DNA of 64,000 nt from assembly GCF_051659545.1 (NCBI RefSeq), contig NZ_JBOFOR010000234.1, positions 1 to 64,000 on the forward strand, given 5' to 3'. The notes under the pieces are model-generated. The model saw only the letters and a list, made by a program, of their open reading frames with translations, was not told where the DNA came from and ran no database searches. This stretch comes from JBOFOR01 sp051659545 (GTDB taxonomy: Bacteria; Bacillota; Clostridia; Peptostreptococcales; Peptostreptococcaceae). Both the position numbers and the translations under genes were made by a program. Positions 52,909 through 61,130 of this stretch are shown here, in pieces (position 1 is the first letter of the stretch; the number at the start of each line of letters is the position of its first letter).

Positions 52909-53292
52909 TTACTTAAAGAAATCATCTATTTCATCTTTATCATCTTCATCTATATTTTCTGATTCTTTATCTATATTTTTAGGTTCTTTATCTAAGTATC
53001 TGTTGTTTTCAACATTTATATTTTGGATTTTTATTATATGATTTATCTTTTCTACTATGTATCCTAGTGAAAACAAAGATATAGTATAAAATACAAATGG
53101 TGTAACTGTAACTAAATAATAATTAATTACTTCTACAAATTCCTTACTTGGATCAAACCCCTGTGCAACTAGTCCTGATATATAAGTATTTGATTTATAT
53201 ATCATAAATATAGTACATAGAGTCATTAATGTTGCACATGAATATAATATAATTGTAGTTTTTGGCACTTTTTTTATATCTACTGATTTCAT
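52909..53292 (-). CDS. Small two-helix membrane protein, paralogue of 38309-38680
   Basis: A 127-residue protein of unknown function with hydrophobic segments at about 12-30 and 62-84, the loop NTYISGLVAQGF shared with the 38309 protein, and a very acidic repetitive tail (NIDKESENIDEDDKDEIDD). It is last in the response regulator, kinase, permease, ATPase series, 30 bases after the ATPase. A role as accessory or immunity-like membrane protein of the transporter is possible from its place only. AGGAG precedes the start. Confidence 0.78.
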   Translation of the reverse strand: MKSVDIKKVPKTTIILYSCATLMTLCTIFMIYKSNTYISGLVAQGFDPSKEFVEVINYYLVTVTPFVFYTISLFSLGYIVEKINHIIKIQNINVENNRYLDKEPKNIDKESENIDEDDKDEIDDFFK

Positions 53293-53322
53293 AATTCGCT
53301 CCTATCAGCTTACTCTTTTTAT

Positions 53323-54018
53323 TTATTTTCCTTTATCAGCTTTTAAACTTTCCTCTTTTATGAATAATAATTTTCCAGATTTTAATCCCCATATTTCATC
53401 AAGGTATGTGCACACTTTTTTTGAATGAGTTACAATAATAACACATTTATTATGCTCATGAGCTAATGATACTAATATATTCATTATTTTTTCTTCTGTT
53501 TCATTATCTAGGTTACCTGTTGGTTCATCAGCTATTATTATATCTGGATTATGAGCAAGTGCTCTAGCTATACCTATTCTCTGTTGCTCTCCTCCTGATA
53601 AATTTAAAATCTTTCTATTTGCTTTTTCAGCATCAATGCCTACATCTTTTAATAAATCATATACATATTTATCATTATCTTTTTGTTTAACGTTGCTTAT
53701 ATTCATAGATAATAATATATTTTCTTTAGCTGTAGCATTTAATAATAAATTATATCCTTGAAATATTACACCTATATCCTTTGCTCTATATAAATCTCTA
53801 TCTGTATCTGTTAAACTTTTTATATTATACAAAATTTCTCCATCTTTGCATGTATCTAGACCTGATATTAAAGAAAGTAAAGTACTTTTTCCTGCCCCTG
53901 ATTTTCCTATTATTCCGTATACTTTTCCTTTTTCAAAATCTATATTTACGTTGTTAAAAACATCTTTTTTTGCACCTTCATATCTATAACTTACATCTTT
54001 TAAACTTAATAAACTCAT
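53323..54018 (-). CDS. ABC transporter ATP-binding protein
   Basis: A 231-residue ATPase of the LolD/MacB class: Walker A GKSGAGKST (about 37-45), signature NLSGGEQQRIGIARAL, Walker B IIIADEPTGNLD, and switch His in IVTHSKK. It serves the FtsX-type permease encoded 4 bases upstream. GAAAGGAA precedes the start. Confidence 0.95.
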   Translation of the reverse strand: MSLLSLKDVSYRYEGAKKDVFNNVNIDFEKGKVYGIIGKSGAGKSTLLSLISGLDTCKDGEILYNIKSLTDTDRDLYRAKDIGVIFQGYNLLLNATAKENILLSMNISNVKQKDNDKYVYDLLKDVGIDAEKANRKILNLSGGEQQRIGIARALAHNPDIIIADEPTGNLDNETEEKIMNILVSLAHEHNKCVIIVTHSKKVCTYLDEIWGLKSGKLLFIKEESLKADKGK

Positions 54019-54022
54019 ATTA

Positions 54023-55417
54023 TTAATTCCTTTCTGTTAGTATTTTTCTTGGTTCATATCTATTTATATATAAAATTCCTATACCAGCAGATACTACTCC
54101 TAGCAATAATGCTATTAGCGTAATGCTTAAAATAGCTTCCCCACTTAAAAATACATCTAATTTTTCTAGTGCTGGTGCTGTTGTACTTGGACCAATACCA
54201 ACCATACCAACCATTGATTGTGATTGCTTTTGAGCATCTATCTGACCTTGTAAAAGCATATTTGAAATTGGTTGTGCTGATATGCTACCAATAGTTAAAC
54301 CTATACTTAATGAAATAACTATCATAGATAAAGTTTCAAATATTAAACCTAATGCAACTTTACCTTTTTTCATACCCATAGCTCTTAAAACACCTATCTC
54401 GTATTTTCTTTCACGAATAGCTAATATAGATATTAAAACTAATACACTACCACCAAAACCTAAAACTAAAGTCATAAATATTTTTGAAATACCTTTTAAT
54501 CCTTCTACTGGTTTAACAATACTATTATAACTACTTGAATCTACAGATAAGTCAAATAATTCACTTAATCCCATCTTATGTGCTTCTTTATTAAACGCCT
54601 CTACTGTATCTGGATCTTTTAAATAATATTTTGCATCCATAGAAACTAAATCTTCACTAGATTTTCCATCATATGCTTTTAAAGTGTCATATGTTGTAAT
54701 AATCTCATTACTTCTATTTAACATAGGGTGTTTAATTCCTTGATTATCAGATTTTGCACCATCATAATATATACCTGATATAGATAATTGTAATTCTTCA
54801 AGATTATCTGGATCTTTAGGATTTTTAATTTTTATATTATCTCCAACTTTTAAATTGTTAAGCTTTGCAAACTGCTCACTTACTATAGCCTCATTATCTT
54901 TATTAGGCATTTTTCCTTCTATAATTTTTCTTATTCCATTTTTAAATTCTTTATTTCCTTCACTATTAAGTCCACCTAAAACATTTAAGTTTGGTCTTTT
55001 TTTAATAGTTCCTTGACCTCCAATAGCTACTACATTGCTCATATCTATATCATCTGAATCCTCTAGTTGATCTAAAGCTTTTATTTCTTTACTGTATCCA
55101 CTAAACATTAAGCTAAATATAGTTTCTTTAAGATATTTAGACTTAGAAATTTTTTCTTTAATATCATTAGGTACTCCCGTATTTAATTCATCCATTTTAC
55201 CTTCATTTATTTTCTCTTGTGTTTTCTCCATGTTTGATTGGATAAAAACTTCAGCACCAAATCTATTTTTATAGTCCTTTATTATCTCATTAGATGTAGT
55301 ATTAATAATAATAGATATGGCTGTGCACGAAAGTATTGCTGTCATTATAATACCTAACAATGTATTTCGACCTTTATTCCTTATTAAGTTTTTTAATGCA
55401 TTTTTAAAAATATACAT
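54023..55417 (-). CDS. ABC transporter permease, FtsX/MacB type
   Basis: A 464-residue permease with four transmembrane segments: one at about 18-40, a large extracellular MacB-like domain (about 45-300), then three in the FtsX core (about 305-455). A low-complexity Gln/Ser/Met/Gly loop (QIDAQKQSQSMVGMVG) lies between the last two segments. A response-regulator-type direct repeat and TATAAT in the 98-base gap upstream suggest an inducible promoter of its own. The substrate is not evident; antimicrobial or signal peptides are common for such clusters. Confidence 0.9.
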   Translation of the reverse strand: MYIFKNALKNLIRNKGRNTLLGIIMTAILSCTAISIIINTTSNEIIKDYKNRFGAEVFIQSNMEKTQEKINEGKMDELNTGVPNDIKEKISKSKYLKETIFSLMFSGYSKEIKALDQLEDSDDIDMSNVVAIGGQGTIKKRPNLNVLGGLNSEGNKEFKNGIRKIIEGKMPNKDNEAIVSEQFAKLNNLKVGDNIKIKNPKDPDNLEELQLSISGIYYDGAKSDNQGIKHPMLNRSNEIITTYDTLKAYDGKSSEDLVSMDAKYYLKDPDTVEAFNKEAHKMGLSELFDLSVDSSSYNSIVKPVEGLKGISKIFMTLVLGFGGSVLVLISILAIRERKYEIGVLRAMGMKKGKVALGLIFETLSMIVISLSIGLTIGSISAQPISNMLLQGQIDAQKQSQSMVGMVGIGPSTTAPALEKLDVFLSGEAILSITLIALLLGVVSAGIGILYINRYEPRKILTERN

Positions 55418-55454
55418 ACAAATTCTCCTTTTCTTTAGATTTTAATATAGTCAA

Positions 55455-55487
55455 ATTATAATAAATCAACTGTTAACTGAATGTGAA
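55455..55487 (-). promoter_or_regulatory. Candidate response-regulator site and promoter upstream of the FtsX permease
   Basis: On the minus strand TTCAC (55487-55483) and TTAAC (55476-55472) are 11 bases apart, the spacing of OmpR-family direct repeats. TATAAT follows at 55460-55455. A related pair TTAAC/TAAAC with the same spacing is upstream of the regulator gene (57406-57391). Confidence 0.45.
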
Positions 55488-55515
55488 CAGTGTCCCTAAA
55501 TTTGAAATACATCTA

Positions 55516-56667
55516 TTATTCTTCATATTCAGAAAAGGATAAATAAAAACAAGAACCTTTATTTATTTCACTATCAACTACTATTACTCCATTACACAAA
55601 TCACATACATGTGATACTAAGCTTAATCCTATTCCGTATCCATCTTTATTTAAATCATTAATTCTATACTTGTCATTAAATATATTTTCTATAAAATTTT
55701 TATCCATACCTATGCCGTTATCTTTTACTTCTATAATTACGCTATTATATTTATTTTTTACATACACGCTTATAGTTTTACCTTGTCCATACTTAACTGC
55801 ATTATCAACTAAATTGCTTACAGCACGATATATCCATCTTTCTTTGCCTAAAATACAAGTACCTTTTTCATCATCAAAATCAAACTCAATATTTTCATAT
55901 GTTTTTTTGTAGGTATCACAAATACTTGCACATATTAAAGAAACATCTATTTTGGTCATATCATCATCAGTTTTCACATCACTTAGTGTCAATATATCAT
56001 CTATACTATCAGCAATATTATCTAGCAATTTGATGTATTCCTTATTGTCGTCTATCTCTAAATTGGTTCTTAGTATAGCAATAGCATTTTTCTGTTCATG
56101 AGATAAATAAGAATTTAATTTTTTATAATCATCTAAATTTTGTTTGAATTTTTCCTTTATATTTTCATACGCTATTCCAAAAGAGCTACTTACTACATAT
56201 GGATTAAAATCATCATCCAGTGTATTTAAATTTTTAACAATATTTTCAATTTCTTTATCATGTATTTTGTTTAATACTATCCATAATATTAATGAGGATA
56301 ATATAAAAACAAAGAAGAATATTAAAATTATGCTTAATATATCTTCAAATCCAGTTTTTAAGTACACTTTACCAATTTCATTTACATCTACTACAATTTT
56401 TGATTCTAATATTTGACTATTTATATTCTCGCTATTTTCTTGTTTTATAGTTGTATAATTGCCTTCATACAAAACTTTATATAATAAATCCCTTTTTTCT
56501 GGTTTAGTCTCATTAACAATGATAGCTTTAGCATTTTTTATATTTGTTTTATCTTCTACATTGTTGAAAGAACCTTTTATTCTATATAATCCAACTCCTA
56601 ATACTAATGATAGTATTAGTGAGTATATTATTATGGCTAATCCACTTTTAAAGTTTACTCTACGCAT
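55516..56667 (-). CDS. Sensor histidine kinase
   Basis: A 383-residue kinase with transmembrane segments at about 8-28 and 112-134 and an extracellular domain of about 80 residues. The H-box is SYLSHEQKNAIAILR (His near 188), with N-box VDNAVKYGQG, G1 DNGIGMDKNF and G2 GIGLSLVSHV. It overlaps the response regulator gene by 13 bases. It probably senses a compound handled by the adjacent ABC transporter or the transporter itself. Confidence 0.92.
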   Translation of the reverse strand: MRRVNFKSGLAIIIYSLILSLVLGVGLYRIKGSFNNVEDKTNIKNAKAIIVNETKPEKRDLLYKVLYEGNYTTIKQENSENINSQILESKIVVDVNEIGKVYLKTGFEDILSIILIFFFVFILSSLILWIVLNKIHDKEIENIVKNLNTLDDDFNPYVVSSSFGIAYENIKEKFKQNLDDYKKLNSYLSHEQKNAIAILRTNLEIDDNKEYIKLLDNIADSIDDILTLSDVKTDDDMTKIDVSLICASICDTYKKTYENIEFDFDDEKGTCILGKERWIYRAVSNLVDNAVKYGQGKTISVYVKNKYNSVIIEVKDNGIGMDKNFIENIFNDKYRINDLNKDGYGIGLSLVSHVCDLCNGVIVVDSEINKGSCFYLSFSEYEE

Positions 56668-57326
56668 AGATAGTATCCCTTCCCTCTGACATTAACTAAA
56701 ACTTCTTCTCCATATGCACTATTTAACTTGTTTTTCAATCTTGATATATGTACCCTTAGTACTGATGAAAATGGGTCGAAGTTTTCATCATATACATGCT
56801 CTACAATTTCCTCACTGGAAACAACAGCTGGATGCTTGTAGCAGATATACTCTAAAATATCAAATTCCTTAATGGCAAGTATAACTTCTTTACTATCTAT
56901 ATATACAGTACGATTTATAGGATTAAGTTGTAACTTACCAATGTTTATAATTGGATTTGTTCGTCCATGAAATCTTCTTATTACAGCATGTATTCTAGCT
57001 CTAACTTCTAATAATTGAAATGGCTTTGTTATATAATCATCTGCACCATTATCTAATCCTATGGCTAAGTCTGATACATCATCTCTTGCTGTTATTATAA
57101 TTATTGGAGTGTTTACTGATTTTTTTCGCATATATTTTAATACTTCTATTCCATCAATATCTGGAAGATTTAGATCTAAAAGTATAACATCATATTCATT
57201 AATACTTGCTTTTTCCTCACCATCTTCTCCAGTGTTAGAAATATCCACTTTAAAATTCATTTGTTCTAATCCTTTTTTCATAGAATTAGCTAATCCTATA
57301 TTATCTTCTATAACTAGTAATCTCAT
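56655..57326 (-). CDS. OmpR/PhoB-family response regulator
   Basis: A 223-residue regulator. Receiver: ED at 7-8, the phosphorylated Asp in LLDLNLPDID (about 51), Thr in IITARDD and Lys in ITKPFQ. The C-terminal winged helix ends NVRGKGYYL. It is the first gene of the cluster. A TTAAC/TAAAC pair 11 bases apart (57406-57391, minus strand) in its leader could be an autoregulatory site. Confidence 0.95.
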   Translation of the reverse strand: MRLLVIEDNIGLANSMKKGLEQMNFKVDISNTGEDGEEKASINEYDVILLDLNLPDIDGIEVLKYMRKKSVNTPIIIITARDDVSDLAIGLDNGADDYITKPFQLLEVRARIHAVIRRFHGRTNPIINIGKLQLNPINRTVYIDSKEVILAIKEFDILEYICYKHPAVVSSEEIVEHVYDENFDPFSSVLRVHISRLKNKLNSAYGEEVLVNVRGKGYYLCVE

Positions 57327-57549
57327 TTTTAATTCTCCTTACAAATCGGTAAATTAATTTTTTAAATCATTATAGTTTATCATATTTTATGTTTATCCAA
57401 TGTTAACTACTTGTATAATATAAATTACAAAAAATAAAAACCACATTAATATTTGTTGCTATATCTTTTTGTATTAAATGATAAACCTTTAGGTAATAAT
57501 ATTAGAGATGAAAAAGTGAATTTTTCTATAACTATGAAGAATTAGCTAG

Positions 57550-57591
57550 TTTAAGAAATTATATAAGAAATAAAATATATAATTTCTTAAA
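57550..57591 (+). promoter_or_regulatory. Leader hairpin upstream of the TDT transporter
   Basis: A perfect 16-base stem (57550-57565 with 57576-57591) with a 10-base loop lies 66 bases upstream of the ATG at 57658. No U-run follows, so it is not a standard terminator on the plus strand. The rest of 57327-57657 is AT-rich, with the regulator leader at its left end and no gene. Confidence 0.6.
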
Positions 57592-57657
57592 CATCGAATT
57601 TTGTATTAGGAGAACTAAATTTTATTATTTTTATGTTTTCTCAGGAGGGCTCGCATA

Positions 57658-58614
57658 ATGAAAGTACATAAAATATTAAATAAAGACATCTACAAAAATA
57701 TACCTATAGCAATCTCAGGTATTTCACTAGCTCTTATGAGTATAACTACAGCATGGGTTGGAGTAGGTTCTACATTTTTTAGACATTTTGGAGTGTTCTT
57801 TTCTCTTATAGCTTTGACCTTGATTATAACTAAAGCTCTACTGCATCCAAAAGACACTTTATCTGAAATAAGACATCCTTTTATAGGTAGTTTTTATCCT
57901 ACAATCGCAATGACTATTATGGTTATATCCACTTATGTAGTTGAATATTCTCTAATAATCGGTAGATGTATGTGGTTATTCGGTATAGCACTTCATATAA
58001 TACTGAATTTAATATTCTTCGTTTCTAGATTCAAAAACTTTAAATTTGAAGATGTAGTTCCAAGTTGGTATATTGTAACAGTTGGATTAGGAGTTGGAGC
58101 TGTTACAGGTAGACCTATGGGTTATATCCAGCTATCACAAATATTATTTTATTATGCATTTATATGGTACTTAGTACTACTTCCTATAATGGTTTATAGA
58201 ATTGTAAAAGTTGGTCATATACCTAAAACTAAGAAAACTTCCTTAATGATTATGGGTGCTCCTGCTAATATTTGTTTAGCTGGTTATTTAGGAGTATTTG
58301 ATGTTAAATCAAATATTATAATAGGTATTTTATTAGTATTAGCAGTAGTTAATATGCTCTATGATTACTATATCTTACCTAAATTATTAAGATTACCATT
58401 CTCCTTAGCTTTAGCACCTCTTACATTCCCATTGTCTATCGGAGCTGTAGCTATGCAAAGATATTCTAACTATTTAACATCAATTAATTCTCCAGTTTCA
58501 GGATTCGTGAGTGAAATATTCTTTATTCAACTTATTGTAGCTACATTAGTTACTGGATATATAGTTTATAAACTTTCTGAACTATTCCTTTTAAACTTAA
58601 ATGAATATCTATAA
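57658..58614 (+). CDS. TDT-family transporter (TehA/SLAC1-like)
   Basis: A 318-residue membrane protein with ten hydrophobic segments and the family stretch VVPSWYIVTVGLGVG (about 138-152) and LALAPLTFPLSIGA (about 246-259). The superfamily includes the TehA anion channel homologue and the malate carrier Mae1; it moves small anions or dicarboxylates. AGGAGGG lies 8 bases before the ATG. It is a single plus-strand gene with a leader hairpin and its own terminator. Substrate unknown. Confidence 0.87.
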   Translation: MKVHKILNKDIYKNIPIAISGISLALMSITTAWVGVGSTFFRHFGVFFSLIALTLIITKALLHPKDTLSEIRHPFIGSFYPTIAMTIMVISTYVVEYSLIIGRCMWLFGIALHIILNLIFFVSRFKNFKFEDVVPSWYIVTVGLGVGAVTGRPMGYIQLSQILFYYAFIWYLVLLPIMVYRIVKVGHIPKTKKTSLMIMGAPANICLAGYLGVFDVKSNIIIGILLVLAVVNMLYDYYILPKLLRLPFSLALAPLTFPLSIGAVAMQRYSNYLTSINSPVSGFVSEIFFIQLIVATLVTGYIVYKLSELFLLNLNEYL

Positions 58615-58620
58615 GTAAAG

Positions 58621-58652
58621 AAAAGATATTAGCATCATTACTAATATCTTTT
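58621..58652. terminator. Terminator after the TDT gene
   Basis: A perfect 12-base stem AAAAGATATTAG/CTAATATCTTTT with an 8-base loop, directly after the stop at 58614 and in reach of the convergent aldo/keto reductase remnant. Confidence 0.88.
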
Positions 58653-58674
58653 AGTTCGTCATTTTCTATTTTTT

Positions 58675-59345
58675 TTACCATAACTGATGTACTGATTTTT
58701 TTATATTTCTTTCATATACATCTTTTACTGTATCCATTTGTCCTTGTGTGAACTCTTGCATTTCACATGCCTTTGCGTTCATCTCTATTTGTTTAGGATT
58801 ACTAGCTCCTGGTATTACTGTTGAAACTTCATCATGCATAAGTATATATTTAAGTGCACTATGAGCTAAATTTTCAGTTTGTAATTTTTCTTTTAACTCT
58901 CTCGCTGCATTTATTCCTGTATTGTAATCCACTCCTGAGAAAGTCTCTCCTTTATCAAAAGCTTCTCCATTTCTATTGTAACTTCTGTGGTCATCCTTGC
59001 CAAAGTTAGTATTTTCATTGAATTTACCTGTTAATAATCCACTTGCAAGAGGTACCCTTACTATTATTCTAACATTCTTTTCCTTAGCTAACTTGAAAAA
59101 TTCTTCTGCTGGCTTTAATCTAAACATATTGAATATTATTTCTACTGCTGATATATCATAATCTAACGCTTTTATAGCTTCTTTCATCTTTTTTATCTTT
59201 TATGAATTTTCCTATTACCTTTTCACTTAATCCATCTTGATAAATATCTGCCGTATCAAAACAATTTATTCCTTCTTGGTATGCAGCTTCAAGTGTTTGA
59301 AGTGCTATTTCTTCTTTGTTTACTGAATTACCTTGAGGTAACTAT
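58675..59345 (-). pseudogene. Aldo/keto reductase remnant with internal deletion and frameshift
   Basis: The open frame 58675-59187 gives only the C-terminal 170 residues of an aldo/keto reductase (RVPLASGLLTGKF; VIPGASNPKQIEMN for NADPH binding). Just upstream (59345-59190) another frame reads NSVNKEEIALQTLEAAYQEG, then INCFDTADIYQDGLSEKVIG, the catalytic Asp/Tyr region of the same family. The piece between them (about 100 residues with the catalytic Lys and His) is missing, and the two parts are in different frames. The first N-terminal strand is also absent. There is no ribosome binding site for the ATG at 59187. Confidence 0.85.
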
Positions 59346-59349
59346 GAAA

Positions 59350-59381
59350 AAATCACTCTTATTAAAAACTAAGAGTGATTT
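59350..59381 (-). terminator. Terminator after the iron-regulated ABC operon
   Basis: A perfect 12-base stem AAATCACTCTTA/TAAGAGTGATTT with an 8-base loop, 60 bases past the stop at 59442. The minus-strand tail is UUUUUUC. Confidence 0.85.
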
Positions 59382-59441
59382 CTTTGCATAAAGTATTAAA
59401 TTCAACATAGATGAAGGGTAACATTCTATGATTTTAAAGTG

Positions 59442-61130
59442 TTAAGCTTCTACTAACTTAATGGTATTGTTTTTTACATAAACCTTTTTATCGCATATTG
59501 ATGTAGAAGATTTTCTATGTGATACCATTATTATAGTGCTATCACCAGTTTCTTCTTTTATACTCTTTAATATTTGTGCTTCATTCAAAGTATCTAAGTT
59601 ACTTGTAGGTTCATCAAGAATTAAAACTTGTGGATTGTGTAAGAATGCCCTTGCTATACCTAATCTTTGTTTTTCTCCTGATGATAAGTTTGAACCTATT
59701 TCTCCAACATTAGTTTCATATCCATTTGGTAGAGTCTCTATAAATTCATGTATAGATGCTTTTTTACAAGCATTTATTACTTCTTCAAGAGTTGCATCTT
59801 TCTTACCTATTTTTAAGTTATTTTCAATAGTATCATTGAATAAGAAAGTCTCTTGGCTTACTAATGATTGTGATTTTCTTAAGGCTTTAGTTGGAATAGT
59901 TTTTATGTTTTTATTATCTATTTCTATACTTCCTTTTTCCACATCCCAGAATCTCATCATAAGTTTTAAAAGTGTACTTTTTCCGCATCCACTTTCTCCT
60001 ATTATTGCAACCTTATCACCTTTTTTGATTTTAAGATTTACATCTTTAAGTAATACTTCATCTCTACCTTCATACTTAAATTCTAAATTACTTATATTTG
60101 TACTATCCATTAGCAAGTTTGCATTTCCAGCTACTTCTTCAACTGCTGGTACCTCATCTAATATATCAAATAATCTTTGAGCACAAGCAAATGTATGCAT
60201 TAAATTGTTTGATAAGTTACTTAGTGCTACTGTTGGTCCAAATGAACTAGCTAGTAAAACTAACGCTACTATTACCTGAGCTAAGTTTATAATTTGAGCT
60301 TTATAAAGCTCAACTCCTAAATAAAGAGTTATAAGTATTGCTATCATAATAGTTATATCAGTTAAAGCTCTTATTAAACCTTCGTGTCCTTTTATAACCT
60401 TCATTTTCTCATTTAAATTATCACTATTCTTATTTATTGAATCAAGTCTATTGTCTCCTTGACCAAATAGTAATATTTCTTTTATTCCTCTTAATGAATC
60501 AAGTAAGAAACTGTTCGTTCTACCAAATTCATTTCTATAATCAAATCCTGCTTCGCTTCCTAATTTAGAAGATAACACTGGTATTATATATCCTACTATT
60601 ATATAAAATACTAATCCAACTATCCCAAAGTATGGGTTTATAGTGTATAAAACTACTGCTATTATAGCTGATGTAATTATAGCTATGGCTATAGGTGCTA
60701 TTGTATGAGCATAAAATACTTCAAGTAATTCTATATCACTAGTTATTACTGATATAAGGTTTCCTTTTTCTTTGCTTTCAAGCTTAGCAGGTGCTAATTT
60801 TCTTAAAGCCTTGTATACCTTATCTCTAAGTATAGCTAGTATTTTAAATGCTATATAGTGACCTGAGTATTGTTCTATATACCTTAAAATCCCTCTGATT
60901 ATTCCACATACAATTATTACTTTTACTGCGGTATTTACAGTATATCCCATATTAAAACCTATAATATCTCCCATTGCTACTGCTCCAAATGTAGTTATAG
61001 CTATGGCTGCTAAAAATCCTAATACTCCAAAACTTATTGTTATCATCATTACAGGAACTAGTGGCTTTAATATTTTTATAAGTCTAAGCATTATCTCAGA
61101 ACCTGATAACCTCTGTCTCTCATTATTCAC
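59442..61130 (-). CDS. ABC exporter half-transporter, CydC-like
   Basis: A 562-residue fused membrane/ATPase protein: six transmembrane segments (about 15-310) and an ATPase domain with Walker A GESGCGKST (about 378), signature NLSSGEKQRLGIARAF, Walker B VLILDEPTSNLD and switch His in VSHRKS. The start is GTG at 61130, overlapping the partner gene by 8 bases. By family it forms a heterodimer with the next protein. CydDC proteins export thiols or bind haem; Fur boxes at the operon head suggest iron or haem rather than cytochrome bd assembly. Confidence 0.88.
   Translation of the reverse strand: MNNERQRLSGSEIMLRLIKILKPLVPVMMITISFGVLGFLAAIAITTFGAVAMGDIIGFNMGYTVNTAVKVIIVCGIIRGILRYIEQYSGHYIAFKILAILRDKVYKALRKLAPAKLESKEKGNLISVITSDIELLEVFYAHTIAPIAIAIITSAIIAVVLYTINPYFGIVGLVFYIIVGYIIPVLSSKLGSEAGFDYRNEFGRTNSFLLDSLRGIKEILLFGQGDNRLDSINKNSDNLNEKMKVIKGHEGLIRALTDITIMIAILITLYLGVELYKAQIINLAQVIVALVLLASSFGPTVALSNLSNNLMHTFACAQRLFDILDEVPAVEEVAGNANLLMDSTNISNLEFKYEGRDEVLLKDVNLKIKKGDKVAIIGESGCGKSTLLKLMMRFWDVEKGSIEIDNKNIKTIPTKALRKSQSLVSQETFLFNDTIENNLKIGKKDATLEEVINACKKASIHEFIETLPNGYETNVGEIGSNLSSGEKQRLGIARAFLHNPQVLILDEPTSNLDTLNEAQILKSIKEETGDSTIIMVSHRKSSTSICDKKVYVKNNTIKLVEA

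Noticed and set aside
59536..60180. 214-residue open frame on the plus strand
   Set aside because: It lies wholly opposite the ATPase domain of the CydC-like gene, has no ribosome binding site and has a composition typical of an antisense shadow.
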